This document shows positions 9,957-19,487 of a stretch of 33,517 nt of DNA, in pieces (within the stretch, counting starts at the first letter, position 1; each line of letters begins with the position of its first letter). The position numbers were made by a program, and so were the translations under genes. Origin of the DNA: Caryophanales bacterium (GTDB lineage: Bacteria > Bacillota > Bacilli > Bacillales > DSM-4216); the NCBI GenBank assembly GCA_014896555.1, contig JADBKC010000017.1:1-33517 (forward strand). The letters are read 5' to 3'. The notes below the pieces were generated by a model, which ran no database searches, was not told the DNA's origin, and was given only the letters and a program-made list of their open reading frames with translations.

Positions 9957-10145
9957 TCAGTTTTCATCGCTGAGGCGCTTGCCAGCAACGGCATAATGGT
10001 TTTTAGACATTTCTTCAATAAAAACAGTCACTTTTTCTTTCGGCGCACCTGTCGTTTCTGCTACTGCTTCCGTGACTTTTTCCACTAGCGCCTTTTTCTG
10101 TTCATCCGTGCGTCCTTCCAGCATTTTTACGGTTACATACGGCAT
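9957..10145 (-). CDS. 4-oxalocrotonate tautomerase family protein
   Basis: 62 aa, starts MPYVTVKMLEGRTDEQKKALVEKVTEAV with the Pro-2 catalytic position typical of 4-OT; YwhB-like. Confidence 0.93.
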   Translation of the reverse strand: MPYVTVKMLEGRTDEQKKALVEKVTEAVAETTGAPKEKVTVFIEEMSKNHYAVAGKRLSDEN

Positions 10146-10394
10146 TATGTATCACTCCTTTAAGCTTTCTTATCTCAGATTTTATGCTTTTCTTTTGGAA
10201 ACAGCAAGGAAAGACCAATTTGTGAGAAATTTTTCAGCGTTTTGGTATAAGATGATGATAAAGGAACATTATGGCATGATCATGCGCAAAAGGAAGGAAA
10301 ACAGGAGGTATGCGTTGAATAAGGGAAAGCATCCGTCATTTTTCCATATAGTTAGACTGTCCAAAAAATAACATCAAATAAAGGAGTCGATAGT

Positions 10395-11048
10395 TTGGAT
10401 CGTTTTTTTGCTTATTCGTTCCAAGAACTTCCGTTTGTCATTATCTCTTTAGTGGTTGCTTTTACGGTGCATGAATTTGCCCATGCTGCTGTTGCTTATA
10501 AATTCGGTGATTCTACGGCCAAAGATGAAGGAAGATTAACATTAAACCCGGTATCGCACTTGGATCCGATCGGAACGTTGTTTCTTTTGATTGCTGGTTT
10601 CGGCTGGGCGCGTCCCGTACCTGTCAACCGCAGCCGCTTTCATAACCCAAGGCTGGCCGGTGTTCTTGTATCGATTGCCGGGCCTTTGAGCAATTTTTTG
10701 ATTGCGTTTTTCTCTTATGTGATCATGTTTTTTTTCATCCGTTCCGGAAGTGGTTCCGCATTGCCACAGTTTTTTGTGGATTTATTAAATATGATGTTGT
10801 GGCTGAATTTGGTTCTTTTTGTCTTTAATTTGCTGCCGTTTCCGCCATTGGATGGCTATCGCATTATTGAAGATCTCGTAACACCGTCTTTTCGGGTCAA
10901 AATGAGCCAGTATGAGCAATATGGAGCGCTGATTTTTTTGATTTTAGTCATTACTCCGCTTGACCGTTATACGATTCATCCCCTCTTCAATATGGTTGTG
11001 CCGGCGATTTTGCAAGGGTTTAGTTCGTTGTTTTCTCCGTTTTTTTAA
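10395..11048 (+). CDS. ywhC: Site-2-protease-family membrane metalloprotease, YwhC-like (TTG start)
   Basis: VHEFAHAAVAYKFGD (HExxH) and LLPFPPLDGYRI motifs; SD AAGGAG. Confidence 0.92.
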   Translation: MDRFFAYSFQELPFVIISLVVAFTVHEFAHAAVAYKFGDSTAKDEGRLTLNPVSHLDPIGTLFLLIAGFGWARPVPVNRSRFHNPRLAGVLVSIAGPLSNFLIAFFSYVIMFFFIRSGSGSALPQFFVDLLNMMLWLNLVLFVFNLLPFPPLDGYRIIEDLVTPSFRVKMSQYEQYGALIFLILVITPLDRYTIHPLFNMVVPAILQGFSSLFSPFF

Positions 11049-11530
11049 GATGGGCGAATAACAAGTACATAGTCGTTGCTAATTGTAGATGTCATTGCAA
11101 GGCTATGGCTTGATTGCCGCTATTATGTTCATTGACTGAAAAAGGGCGGTTATGGAATGAGAAAAATTTATGAATCTATTCATCGAAGAGAAAAAAGAAG
11201 AAGTCGAAAAAATGGAGAGAAGATATCAGAAAACTAAAAAAGAAATAGCTCAAAATCAAGATTCTTTTTCTAGTTTCATCCTTGAAATATTGTATAGTAC
11301 ACGAGATAAATGAAATTTAGAAATGGAAGAATTAGAAGCTGAGATAAAAAGTAAAGAATGATCTTGAAAGATGATGATTCGATGGAGAAGGCATGGTTGA
11401 CAAGCCACAGCTTGGATGGTGCAGCCGCTTGATTCAACAATAAATTCAAAATGAAAAAATCTCTGTTTGGATATGGAAAGCGTTTGCGATATATTGAGAA
11501 TGAAATCTTGTTCAAGGAGAGGTTGGATAC

Positions 11531-12031
11531 ATGGAGAAAAAGAAAAATATCGGGTTTCATATTATCAAAAATGATCCACTGGATGGCCATAGAGGATTCG
11601 GAAAAGGAGCGGTAAGCCTGGACAATGTTTCACCGGTCATCATTGACGTGGAGGCAGGTGCAGCGTTTGTTGATTTAGGCGCCATGCATGCGCGCAGTGA
11701 AGTAGAGAAGAGAATCAAATTTACTCCTCATAAGGAAGAAGCGCCGGATGGGAAACCGTACTGGATCGTTTGGGTGACCGTTCAGCAAGGCGAAGATGGA
11801 CCTTATTATTACGGGGCGACTGCTTGCGAAATGACCGTCAATCAAGAAACAAGAAGAGGGTACAAATCTTTGCCCGAACATGTGAACCGATTGGATAAAT
11901 CGTTGAAGGGACATTTTATATTGGATCATATGGACGCGAAATCGAAAAAGGTGTTGAAAGACTTTTTGGAAAGCCACGATAAAGGCATGTGGGAGCGATC
12001 CAGCGAACAATTAAAAAACAGCTTGCAATAA
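11531..12031 (+). CDS. ywhD: YwhD family protein
   Basis: 166 aa; characteristic YwhD sequence MEKKKNIGFHIIKNDPLDGHRGFGKGAVSLDNVSPVIIDV; synteny. Confidence 0.88.
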   Translation: MEKKKNIGFHIIKNDPLDGHRGFGKGAVSLDNVSPVIIDVEAGAAFVDLGAMHARSEVEKRIKFTPHKEEAPDGKPYWIVWVTVQQGEDGPYYYGATACEMTVNQETRRGYKSLPEHVNRLDKSLKGHFILDHMDAKSKKVLKDFLESHDKGMWERSSEQLKNSLQ

Positions 12032-12133
12032 ATATTTTTTGTAATGGGACCACGATCGTTTTATGAATGTACGGATGGCTTTTAGAAAAAGCAAGATTTT
12101 TAAAACATTTATGACAACAAGAAATAAAGGTAC

Positions 12134-12163
12134 GAAAAAACCCGGGCATATTCCGGGTTTTTT
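12134..12163. terminator. Bidirectional terminator between ywhD and pbpG
   Basis: AAAAAACCCGG-GCATAT-TCCGGGTTTTTT between convergent genes. Confidence 0.9.
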
Positions 12164-12181
12164 CGCATGGCAGACTGTTTT

Positions 12182-14236
12182 TCACAAACCAAACAGTCTT
12201 TGGAACCAATTTTTTTCTTCTTGCTTTTTTGTTTGTTTTGAATGATCTTTTTTCAAGTGCTCCGTACAATATTCGGTCGGCTCGGTTCCGGCAACAAAAT
12301 AAGTCTTGAGGGAAACGGGGCAGTTTTTGGTAGCTAGTTTTCCGTTAAGCGGATTGATGGCGACTTCCTTCACCCCTTTTGGAGGTTTGAATGGTTTCTT
12401 AGGCTGTCCTTTTAAAGATTTTTCCATAAAGGCGGCCCAAATGTTTTTCGCCAGTTTCTTGTCTTCCGTTAATGTGATTTCTTTTCCGTTATCGTATCCC
12501 GTCCATATTCCCGCTGTCAGCTGAGGAGAGAAGCCGATCATCCAATGATCGGTGGGGGTCGATCCTGACTTGCCGGCATAAGGTCTTGTCAAATGTTTCA
12601 GCATCGTTGCCCCTGTAACCGTTGAGTAGCCATTTAATTTTTTATCAAACATGCCCATCATCATATAGGTCATCACAAAAGCGAGACGTTTATCCAATAC
12701 TTGCTTTTGCAAAGGATGATCGTCGTAAATCACATTTCCTTGAGCGTCTTCTACTCTTTTGATAAAAACGGGCTTGATTTGCTTCCCGCCGTTGGCAAAC
12801 ATCGAGTAGGCGTTCACCATTTCGATTAATTTGACACCGGAAGTGCCAAGGGCAAGGGAAGGCACATTTTCCAACCGGGTTGTAATCCCAAATTTTTTGG
12901 CCGTTTCGATCAGAGTTTTCGGTTTAAGAAAAATATTGGTTTTGACGGCGTAAATATTATCCGATACAGCTAAAGCTTGTGCCATCGTAATTTCACGATT
13001 GGCGTACTGGTCGTTAAAATTGTGAGGTGTATAAGTGTTTTGGCCGTGGTTGTATTGAAAAACAGTATATTCGCTTCTTAACGTCGTAGCTGGTGTAAAG
13101 CCGTGCTCCAAAGCTGCATAGTAGAGAAAGGGCTTCATAGTGGATCCTGGCTGCCGAATGGCCTGCACAGCACGATTGAAAGGGCTTTGTTCATAATTGC
13201 GGCCCCCTACAAGCGCGGTGACGTAGCCGGTTTTCGGTTCCATTGCCACAAGCCCTGCCTGTATTTGGGAGTTTGGAGAGATTTGATCTTGGATGATTTT
13301 TTCCGCCAGTTTTTGCTGTTTTAAATTTAAGGTTGTATAGACTCGAAGCCCTCCGAATTCAATCGTTCGGTCATCCAATCCCAAATCCGTTTTCAGCTTT
13401 TGTTTGATGACATCTTGGAAATAAGGGGCTATATTGGTTTTCGGATCCGATTGTTTTCCGACAATCGTTAGTTTTTCTTTTTCTGCCTGATGGCGTTGTT
13501 TTGCGGTAATATAGCCGTCTTTCTCCATTTTGCGCAATATTAATAATTGGCGTTCTTTCGCTTTTTGAAAAGAAATAAGCGGCGAGTAGATGCCAGGCCC
13601 TTTAGGAATACCGGCTAGCATGCTTGCTTCTGCAAGAGATAAGTCTTTCGCATCTTTATGAAAATAAAATTTGCTGGCTGCTTCAATCCCATATGCTCCG
13701 TGGCCATAATAGATGGTGTTCACATATCCTTCTAAAATTTGTTTTTTTGTGTAGTTCATTTCTAAGCGGATCGTATAGAATGCTTCTAACAATTTTCGGT
13801 TCCACGTTTTCTCGTGATGAAGAAATAAATTGCGGGCATACTGCTGGGAAATCGTGCTGGCTCCCTGAACTTTGGACATTGCTTTTACATCGGCCAAAGC
13901 GGCTCCGGCAATTCTTTTTAAATCAAACCCATGATGTTTGTAAAATTTTTGGTCTTCTATCGAAACGGTGGCATCGAGGAGGCAAGGAGAAATATCTTCT
14001 ATTTTCACCCAATATCGTTTTTCTCCGCGGCTAGTTTCTCCAATTAACGTTCCGTCGTCCGCATATAGAAGAGTAGATTGAGGAACCGACAGCGGAGGAG
14101 GCCCTAAAAGTTTTGCATAGGAGAATAAAGCGAGAATTCCTACCAAAAATAATATCAATAAAAGCAGGGAAATAAAGAACAAAGCTCGAAAGTATTTCAC
14201 GGTTTTATTTGATCCCGAATTTGTGATAATTTCCAT
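12182..14236 (-). CDS. pbpG: Class A penicillin-binding protein (transglycosylase/transpeptidase), PbpG/YwhE-like
   Basis: Glycosyltransferase motifs (EDQKFYKHHGFD, GASTISQQYARNLFL) and transpeptidase SxxK/KSG (RQPGSTMKPFLYY, YAGKSGSTPTDHW). ATG 14236 has SD GGGGTG; the ORF track extends to 14257. Confidence 0.93.
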   Translation of the reverse strand: MEIITNSGSNKTVKYFRALFFISLLLLILFLVGILALFSYAKLLGPPPLSVPQSTLLYADDGTLIGETSRGEKRYWVKIEDISPCLLDATVSIEDQKFYKHHGFDLKRIAGAALADVKAMSKVQGASTISQQYARNLFLHHEKTWNRKLLEAFYTIRLEMNYTKKQILEGYVNTIYYGHGAYGIEAASKFYFHKDAKDLSLAEASMLAGIPKGPGIYSPLISFQKAKERQLLILRKMEKDGYITAKQRHQAEKEKLTIVGKQSDPKTNIAPYFQDVIKQKLKTDLGLDDRTIEFGGLRVYTTLNLKQQKLAEKIIQDQISPNSQIQAGLVAMEPKTGYVTALVGGRNYEQSPFNRAVQAIRQPGSTMKPFLYYAALEHGFTPATTLRSEYTVFQYNHGQNTYTPHNFNDQYANREITMAQALAVSDNIYAVKTNIFLKPKTLIETAKKFGITTRLENVPSLALGTSGVKLIEMVNAYSMFANGGKQIKPVFIKRVEDAQGNVIYDDHPLQKQVLDKRLAFVMTYMMMGMFDKKLNGYSTVTGATMLKHLTRPYAGKSGSTPTDHWMIGFSPQLTAGIWTGYDNGKEITLTEDKKLAKNIWAAFMEKSLKGQPKKPFKPPKGVKEVAINPLNGKLATKNCPVSLKTYFVAGTEPTEYCTEHLKKDHSKQTKKQEEKNWFQRLFGL

Positions 14237-14279
14237 GTTTTCACCCCGCTTGTACATAAAAGCAGTTTTCTCTCATTTT

Positions 14280-14309
14280 TAGTATGAAAAATAAGTCGGA
14301 TTTTTAAAC
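14280..14309 (-). promoter_or_regulatory. Putative sigma-G/F-type promoter of pbpG
   Basis: Minus strand GTTTA (14309-14305), 18-nt spacer, CATACTA (14286-14280); CATACTA fits the sigma-G -10 consensus. Confidence 0.5.
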
Positions 14310-14555
14310 ATCGTCTGGCGAAAGGTGCGGCATAGACAGAAAAAAACTCTTGAAATTTTGGCAGTTTCCAATATACTGTTTGACATGTTTGGTTTTTTAT
14401 AGTTGTTTTCACTTTTTTAAGCAGAAAGCTCCCATCTTGTAAATTTGTTTAAAATGGGGAACTCTAATAAGCTGAATATAGACAAAGTCTTTCGCTTAAT
14501 GAGAAAAAAGGAAGAAAATGTTTAGAACAAATTTAACATGAAAGGAAGCAGGTTT

Positions 14556-15386
14556 ATGGCTGGACTTTGGTTTACTGAGAAGCAGACGGAAAACTTTGGG
14601 ATTACGATGAAGGTCAAAAAGACTTTACATACAGAGAAAACAGAGTTTCAATACTTGGAAATGGTAGAAACGGAAGAGTGGGGGAACATGCTTCTTCTCG
14701 ACGGAATGGTAATGACCACTCAACGAGACGAATTTGTGTATCATGAAATGGTGGCGCATGTTCCGCTGTTTACTCATCCAAACCCAGAAAACGTTCTGGT
14801 CGTGGGTGGAGGAGACGGCGGTGTGATCCGCGAAGTACTAAAGCATCCGAATGTGAAAAAAGCGACTTTAGTGGATATTGATGGAAAAGTCATTGAGTAT
14901 TCCAAGAAATACTTGCCGGAGATTGCATCCGGATTGGAAGATGATCGCGTGGAAGTAAAAGTCGATGACGGTTTTATGCATATTGCACAAAGTGAAAATG
15001 AATACGATGTCATCATGGTTGATTCAACGGAACCAGTTGGACCGGCAGTCAATCTATTTACAAAGGGCTTTTATGCCGGGATTTCCAAAGCGCTGAAAGA
15101 AGACGGCATTTTTGTCGCACAAACCGATAACCCTTGGTTCAAAGCCGATTTAATTCGCAAAGTTCAGAAGGACGTAAAGGAAATCTTCCCGATTACGAGA
15201 TTATATCTTGCCAATATCCCGACGTATCCAAGTGGTTTATGGTCCTTTACGATCGGTTCGAAAAAATATGACCCGCTTGCGGTGCCTGATGAACAATTTC
15301 TTGATATTGAAACAAAGTACTATACGAAAGAAATCCATAAAGCAGCATTTGTTTTGCCAAAGTTTGTGCAAGATTTGACGAAATAA
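14556..15386 (+). CDS. speE: Spermidine synthase
   Basis: [71 protein letters not shown] motif; SD AAAGGAAG. Confidence 0.97.
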   Translation: MAGLWFTEKQTENFGITMKVKKTLHTEKTEFQYLEMVETEEWGNMLLLDGMVMTTQRDEFVYHEMVAHVPLFTHPNPENVLVVGGGDGGVIREVLKHPNVKKATLVDIDGKVIEYSKKYLPEIASGLEDDRVEVKVDDGFMHIAQSENEYDVIMVDSTEPVGPAVNLFTKGFYAGISKALKEDGIFVAQTDNPWFKADLIRKVQKDVKEIFPITRLYLANIPTYPSGLWSFTIGSKKYDPLAVPDEQFLDIETKYYTKEIHKAAFVLPKFVQDLTK

Positions 15387-15411
15387 GAGGTGCCACAGGG
15401 AGGTCTTGAAA

Positions 15412-16281
15412 ATGCGGTTTGATGAAGCTTACTCGGGAAATGTGTTTATTGGCAGCCATCCAAATTACGAGGAAAGTTCAGTCGTCATATACGGTATGCC
15501 GATGGATTGGACAGTCAGCTATCGTCCTGGTTCCCGGTTTGGGCCTGCACGGATTCGGGAAGTGTCGATTGGACTTGAGGAATACAGCCCTTATTTGGAT
15601 CGGGAACTAAAGGAAATCCGCTATTTTGACGCAGGCGATATCCCCCTTCCTTTTGGGAATGCGGAAAGAAGCATCAAAATGATCGAAGAGTATATTGACC
15701 AATTGCTATCAGACGGGAAATCTCCGCTCGGAATGGGAGGAGAGCATCTTGTATCATGGCCCGTTATTAAATCCGTCTATAAACGTTATCCAAATTTGGC
15801 CGTGATTCATATGGATGCCCATACGGATTTACGGACGGATTATGAAGGAGAGCCTTTATCCCATGCGACTCCGATTCGAAAAGTAGCTGAGTTGATCGGT
15901 CCTGAAAATGTATTTTCGTTTGGCATACGATCCGGAATGAAAGAAGAATTTCAATGGGCGAAGGAAAACGGAATGTACATTGCCAAATTTGAAGTTCTTG
16001 AACCTTTAAAGGAGATCTTGCCGCGTTTGAAAGGCCGGCCGGTTTATGTGACGATTGATATCGATGTGCTGGATCCTGCCCACGCTCCAGGAACCGGAAC
16101 GGTAGATTGCGGCGGGATTACCTCAAAAGAATTGCTCGCGTCCATTTTGGAAATCAGCCGTTCCGAAGTTCAAGTGGTGGGAGCCGATCTTGTCGAGGTG
16201 GCGCCTATTTACGACCATTCTGAGCAGACGGCAAATACAGCCAGCAAATTGATTCGCGAAATGCTATTGGGCTGGTTTTAA
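15412..16281 (+). CDS. speB: Agmatinase (ureohydrolase family)
   Basis: GGEHLVSWPVI, HMDAHTDLR, DIDVLDPAHAPGTGT arginase-family metal motifs; downstream of speE. Confidence 0.97.
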   Translation: MRFDEAYSGNVFIGSHPNYEESSVVIYGMPMDWTVSYRPGSRFGPARIREVSIGLEEYSPYLDRELKEIRYFDAGDIPLPFGNAERSIKMIEEYIDQLLSDGKSPLGMGGEHLVSWPVIKSVYKRYPNLAVIHMDAHTDLRTDYEGEPLSHATPIRKVAELIGPENVFSFGIRSGMKEEFQWAKENGMYIAKFEVLEPLKEILPRLKGRPVYVTIDIDVLDPAHAPGTGTVDCGGITSKELLASILEISRSEVQVVGADLVEVAPIYDHSEQTANTASKLIREMLLGWF

Positions 16282-16311
16282 AATCATTTCATCTATGATT
16301 TTTGCTTATAA

Positions 16312-16390
16312 AGGGATCTGCTCAAAACGGCAAAAGGAAAGGACAACTTCCCAACTAAGCCGTTTATGGGCGGATCCCTCGTTTTTTTTG
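16312..16390 (+). terminator. Long composite terminator hairpin after speB
   Basis: AGGGATC...AAACGGC ... GCCGTTT...GATCCCT (two 7-bp perfect stem segments) followed by CGTTTTTTTT. Confidence 0.8.
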
Positions 16391-16624
16391 TAAAATTCAT
16401 TCTTTTGAGCAGGCTGTGTAAGAAAAGGTGTGAAAAAAATTTTAAGGCTTCCGTTGACGAATAAGCCGTTATCAATAGTCTATAAAGGATAGTTGGGAAT
16501 GGTCATAAAAAATGAGTACTCTTTTTTTGAACAATACAATAAACAAAACAATGTACCATGAATTTTAGCGGGTTTAAAAGAGCTGAAAATCAAAAATTCG
16601 GACTTTACCAGCAACTTCCCTTCA

Positions 16625-16653
16625 TTGCCTTTTGAAGAAATCCCACTTATAAT
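16625..16653 (+). promoter_or_regulatory. Putative SigA promoter upstream of ywiB-argS
   Basis: TTGCCT (16625-16630), 17 nt, TATAAT (16648-16653). Confidence 0.55.
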
Positions 16654-16822
16654 AATAAAGTTATAGTGGACGGAAAACGGAATGGCTCTTTTCGTTCGAT
16701 ATGCAGGAATGAAAACCTTTGGGCATGGCATCGCAAAAGAGAAAACAAGTATACATACCTTACAGAATGTCAAATGAGCCAAACGGGTTAAAAGGTGCCG
16801 CTCACTTTACAATGGACATTCG

Positions 16823-17323
16823 TTGAAAGATACAAAGAAAAAAATGAGTCTTTTTGAAAAGGATGTGGAGGGTTTGGCGGATTCGATCGACCAAAAAAGA
16901 ACAGTCAAAATTCATCTGTCTACAGTGATTGAGAATGATGAGGAAAAGGAAGAATTTGAACTGGTTTTATTTGGGGAATACTTTGAAAAAGGCGGATCCG
17001 TTTACTTAAAATATACGGAAGTCCAAGAAGAAGGGACCATTAGAACGATTGTCAAGATGTCAGGCGAAGAAGCCGTCATTTTGAGAAATGGAGCGGTGAA
17101 ATCGAGGCTAGCTTTCGATAAAAACCACCCGATGAGCGGCTCATATGATAGTCCTTATGGTACACTGTTATTCAATACGGTCACCCGGGACATGGATCGA
17201 TATACATACAGCGAAAAGCCGTTGAACGGCCGTTTTGCATTGACATACGATTTATTTATGCAAGGAAAGTTCCTCGGGATATATTCCTTGACCATCACGT
17301 TTGAGGAGGTAAAGAGTGTATGA
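16823..17323 (+). CDS. ywiB: DUF1934 beta-barrel protein, YwiB-like (start 16823 TTG or 16844 ATG)
   Basis: [71 protein letters not shown]; overlaps argS start. Confidence 0.85.
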   Translation: MKDTKKKMSLFEKDVEGLADSIDQKRTVKIHLSTVIENDEEKEEFELVLFGEYFEKGGSVYLKYTEVQEEGTIRTIVKMSGEEAVILRNGAVKSRLAFDKNHPMSGSYDSPYGTLLFNTVTRDMDRYTYSEKPLNGRFALTYDLFMQGKFLGIYSLTITFEEVKSV

Positions 17324-18990
17324 ATATCGTAGGAAAGATTCAGGAACAATTGAAATCGGAAATTAAAGCGGCTGTGTTAAAAGCGGGGTTGGCAGCGGAG
17401 GAAGAGCTGCCGGCCATTGTGTTAGAAACTCCAAAAGACAAAGCGCACGGCGACTATTCGACTAATATTGCGATGCAGTTGGCGCGGATTGCGAAAAAAG
17501 CGCCTCGCCAAATTGCAGATGAAATTAAGAATCAAATCGATTGTTCTAAAGTTTCGGTAAAAAAAATCGAAATCGCTGGGCCAGGTTTTATTAACTTTTT
17601 TATGGATCATCATTATTTAACAAAGTTGATTCCGGCCATTTTAGAAGCGGGAGACCGCTACGGCGAATCCAACGCAGGAGCTGGGCAAAAGATTCAAGTG
17701 GAATTTGTATCGGCAAACCCGACAGGCGATCTTCATCTTGGGCATGCCCGCGGGGCGGCGGTCGGCGACTCGTTGTGCAACGTAATGGAGAAAGCCGGCT
17801 ATGAAGTGACGCGTGAATATTATATTAACGATGCCGGAAACCAAATCCATAACCTTGCGCTTTCAGTGGAGGCCCGTTATTTCCAGGCGCTCGGAAAAGA
17901 GAAAGATTTGCCGGAAGACGGCTATTATGGAGAGGATATCGTTCAGATCGGGGAACGTTTAGCGGAAGAGTTCGGGGATCAATATCTTCATGTAGACGAA
18001 CAAGAACGCTATCAATTTTTCAGGGAATACGGCTTGAAATATGAAATGGAAAAACTGAAGAAAGATTTAGAAAACTTCCGTGTATCCTTCGATGTTTGGT
18101 ATTCGGAAATGTCTCTTTATAAAAATGGAAAAATCGATGAAGCGTTGGAAGTATTGCGTAATAGCGGCTACACATATGAAAAAGACGGTGCCCTTTGGTT
18201 TCGTTCTACCGCTTTTGGCGATGACAAAGACCGCGTGCTCATTAAAAGCGACGGTTCTTACACCTATTTAATGCCGGATATCGCGTATCACCGCGATAAA
18301 TTCGAACGCGGGTTTGACAAAGTGATTAACATTTGGGGAGCGGATCACCACGGCTATATTCCGAGAATGAAGGCAGCGATCTCGGCTCTCGGCTTTAACG
18401 CAGACAATCTAGAGGTAGAAATTATTCAGCTTGTTCATTTATATAAAAACGGCGAAAAGATGAAAATGAGCAAACGTACCGGAAAAGCGGTCACGATGCG
18501 CGAACTGATTGAAGAAGTAGGCCTTGATGCGGTTCGTTACTTTTTTGCGATGAGAAGCGGGGACACTCATATGGATTTCGATTTGGATCTTGCCGTTTCC
18601 CAGTCGAATGAAAACCCGGTTTATTATGCTCAATATGCTCATGCACGCATTTGCAGCATTTTGCGGCAGGCGGAAGAACAACAGATGGCCATCGATGATC
18701 AAGCAGATTTATCGCTGCTTGGAACAGAAAAAGAAATTGACTTATTGAAAAAACTAGGAGATTTCCCGCTAGTCATCGCTGACGCAGCAGAAAAGCGGAC
18801 ACCACACCGGGTAGCCAATTATATTCAAGAATTGGCTAGTGCTTTTCACAGCTTTTACAATGCCAATAAAGTTTTGGATCAAGATCATCTTCCTTTATCG
18901 AAGGCCCGGCTTGCTTTGGTGAAGGCTGTTGAAATCACGCTTAAAAATGCATTAAGTTTGATCGGTGTTTCTGCACCGGAAAAAATGTAA
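17320..18990 (+). CDS. argS: Arginyl-tRNA synthetase
   Basis: 556 aa; [26 protein letters not shown] (HIGH-like) and [15 protein letters not shown] motifs. Confidence 0.98.
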   Translation: MNIVGKIQEQLKSEIKAAVLKAGLAAEEELPAIVLETPKDKAHGDYSTNIAMQLARIAKKAPRQIADEIKNQIDCSKVSVKKIEIAGPGFINFFMDHHYLTKLIPAILEAGDRYGESNAGAGQKIQVEFVSANPTGDLHLGHARGAAVGDSLCNVMEKAGYEVTREYYINDAGNQIHNLALSVEARYFQALGKEKDLPEDGYYGEDIVQIGERLAEEFGDQYLHVDEQERYQFFREYGLKYEMEKLKKDLENFRVSFDVWYSEMSLYKNGKIDEALEVLRNSGYTYEKDGALWFRSTAFGDDKDRVLIKSDGSYTYLMPDIAYHRDKFERGFDKVINIWGADHHGYIPRMKAAISALGFNADNLEVEIIQLVHLYKNGEKMKMSKRTGKAVTMRELIEEVGLDAVRYFFAMRSGDTHMDFDLDLAVSQSNENPVYYAQYAHARICSILRQAEEQQMAIDDQADLSLLGTEKEIDLLKKLGDFPLVIADAAEKRTPHRVANYIQELASAFHSFYNANKVLDQDHLPLSKARLALVKAVEITLKNALSLIGVSAPEKM

Positions 18991-19153
18991 GAAAAAAAGC
19001 GATTCGAGGACACTTTTTGCTTTTTCATTCCTCTTTCCAGTCCCCCGCGGTAACAAAGGATTTATACAGAACGGGCTGAAACTTGAAATCAAAGAAGAAT
19101 GGAGAAACAGATTTTTATGCAAAAAGGGGATTTCTCGAAAACCTTTATAAACA

Positions 19154-19193
19154 AGAAAACCCGTCGAGAATCATTTTTCTCGCCGGGTTTTCT
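19154..19193. terminator. Intrinsic terminator downstream of argS
   Basis: AGAAAACCCGTCGAGAA-tcattt-TTCTCGCCGGGTTTTCT, near-perfect long stem. Confidence 0.8.
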
Positions 19194-19283
19194 CTATTTC
19201 GGGACCTTCATTCTGAAGCAGGCGGTTTTTTTCCGCTTGTTTCAGAAAGGTATGGGAGATGGCAACCAGAATGATCGTGAAAT

Positions 19284-19391
19284 TGGCGAGACTCCTGCGG
19301 GAAAAGCGAGAAAGGAGCCCCGCAAGAAAAAGGCGGTCGAGGAGGCTCTGAGACGCCTTCGAAAAGCGGGTGAATTCGCGATCAGCAACAA
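19284..19391. repeat. Degenerate dispersed GC-rich repeat of the type common in Bacillus intergenic regions
   Basis: GGCGAGACTCCTGCGGGAAAAGCGAGAAAGGAGCCCCGCAAGAAAAAGGCGGTCGAGGAGGCTCTGAGACGCCTTCGAAAAGCGGGTGAATTCGCGATCAGCAACAA resembles, from memory, a repeat family found between genes in several Bacillus species; GC-rich and stem-forming, unlike its surroundings. Confidence 0.6.
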
Positions 19392-19487
19392 TGCCTCATA
19401 CATGAAAAAACCGGTGCTCCTAGGTCAATTTACTGAATTTTGGGAGTGTCTCTTTTTTGTTGAGAGAAGCAGTCTGATGCGGCTACT

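Noticed and set aside
10072-10371. 99-aa plus-strand ORF
   Set aside because: 5' part is antisense to the 4-OT gene; only the last ~30 codons are considered separately as a possible short peptide.
11276-11590. 104-aa minus-strand ORF between ywhC and ywhD
   Set aside because: Overlaps the start of ywhD on the opposite strand, no SD or recognisable family.
16480-16782. 100-aa minus-strand ORF between speB and ywiB
   Set aside because: Overlaps the likely ywiB promoter/leader; no recognisable domain or SD.
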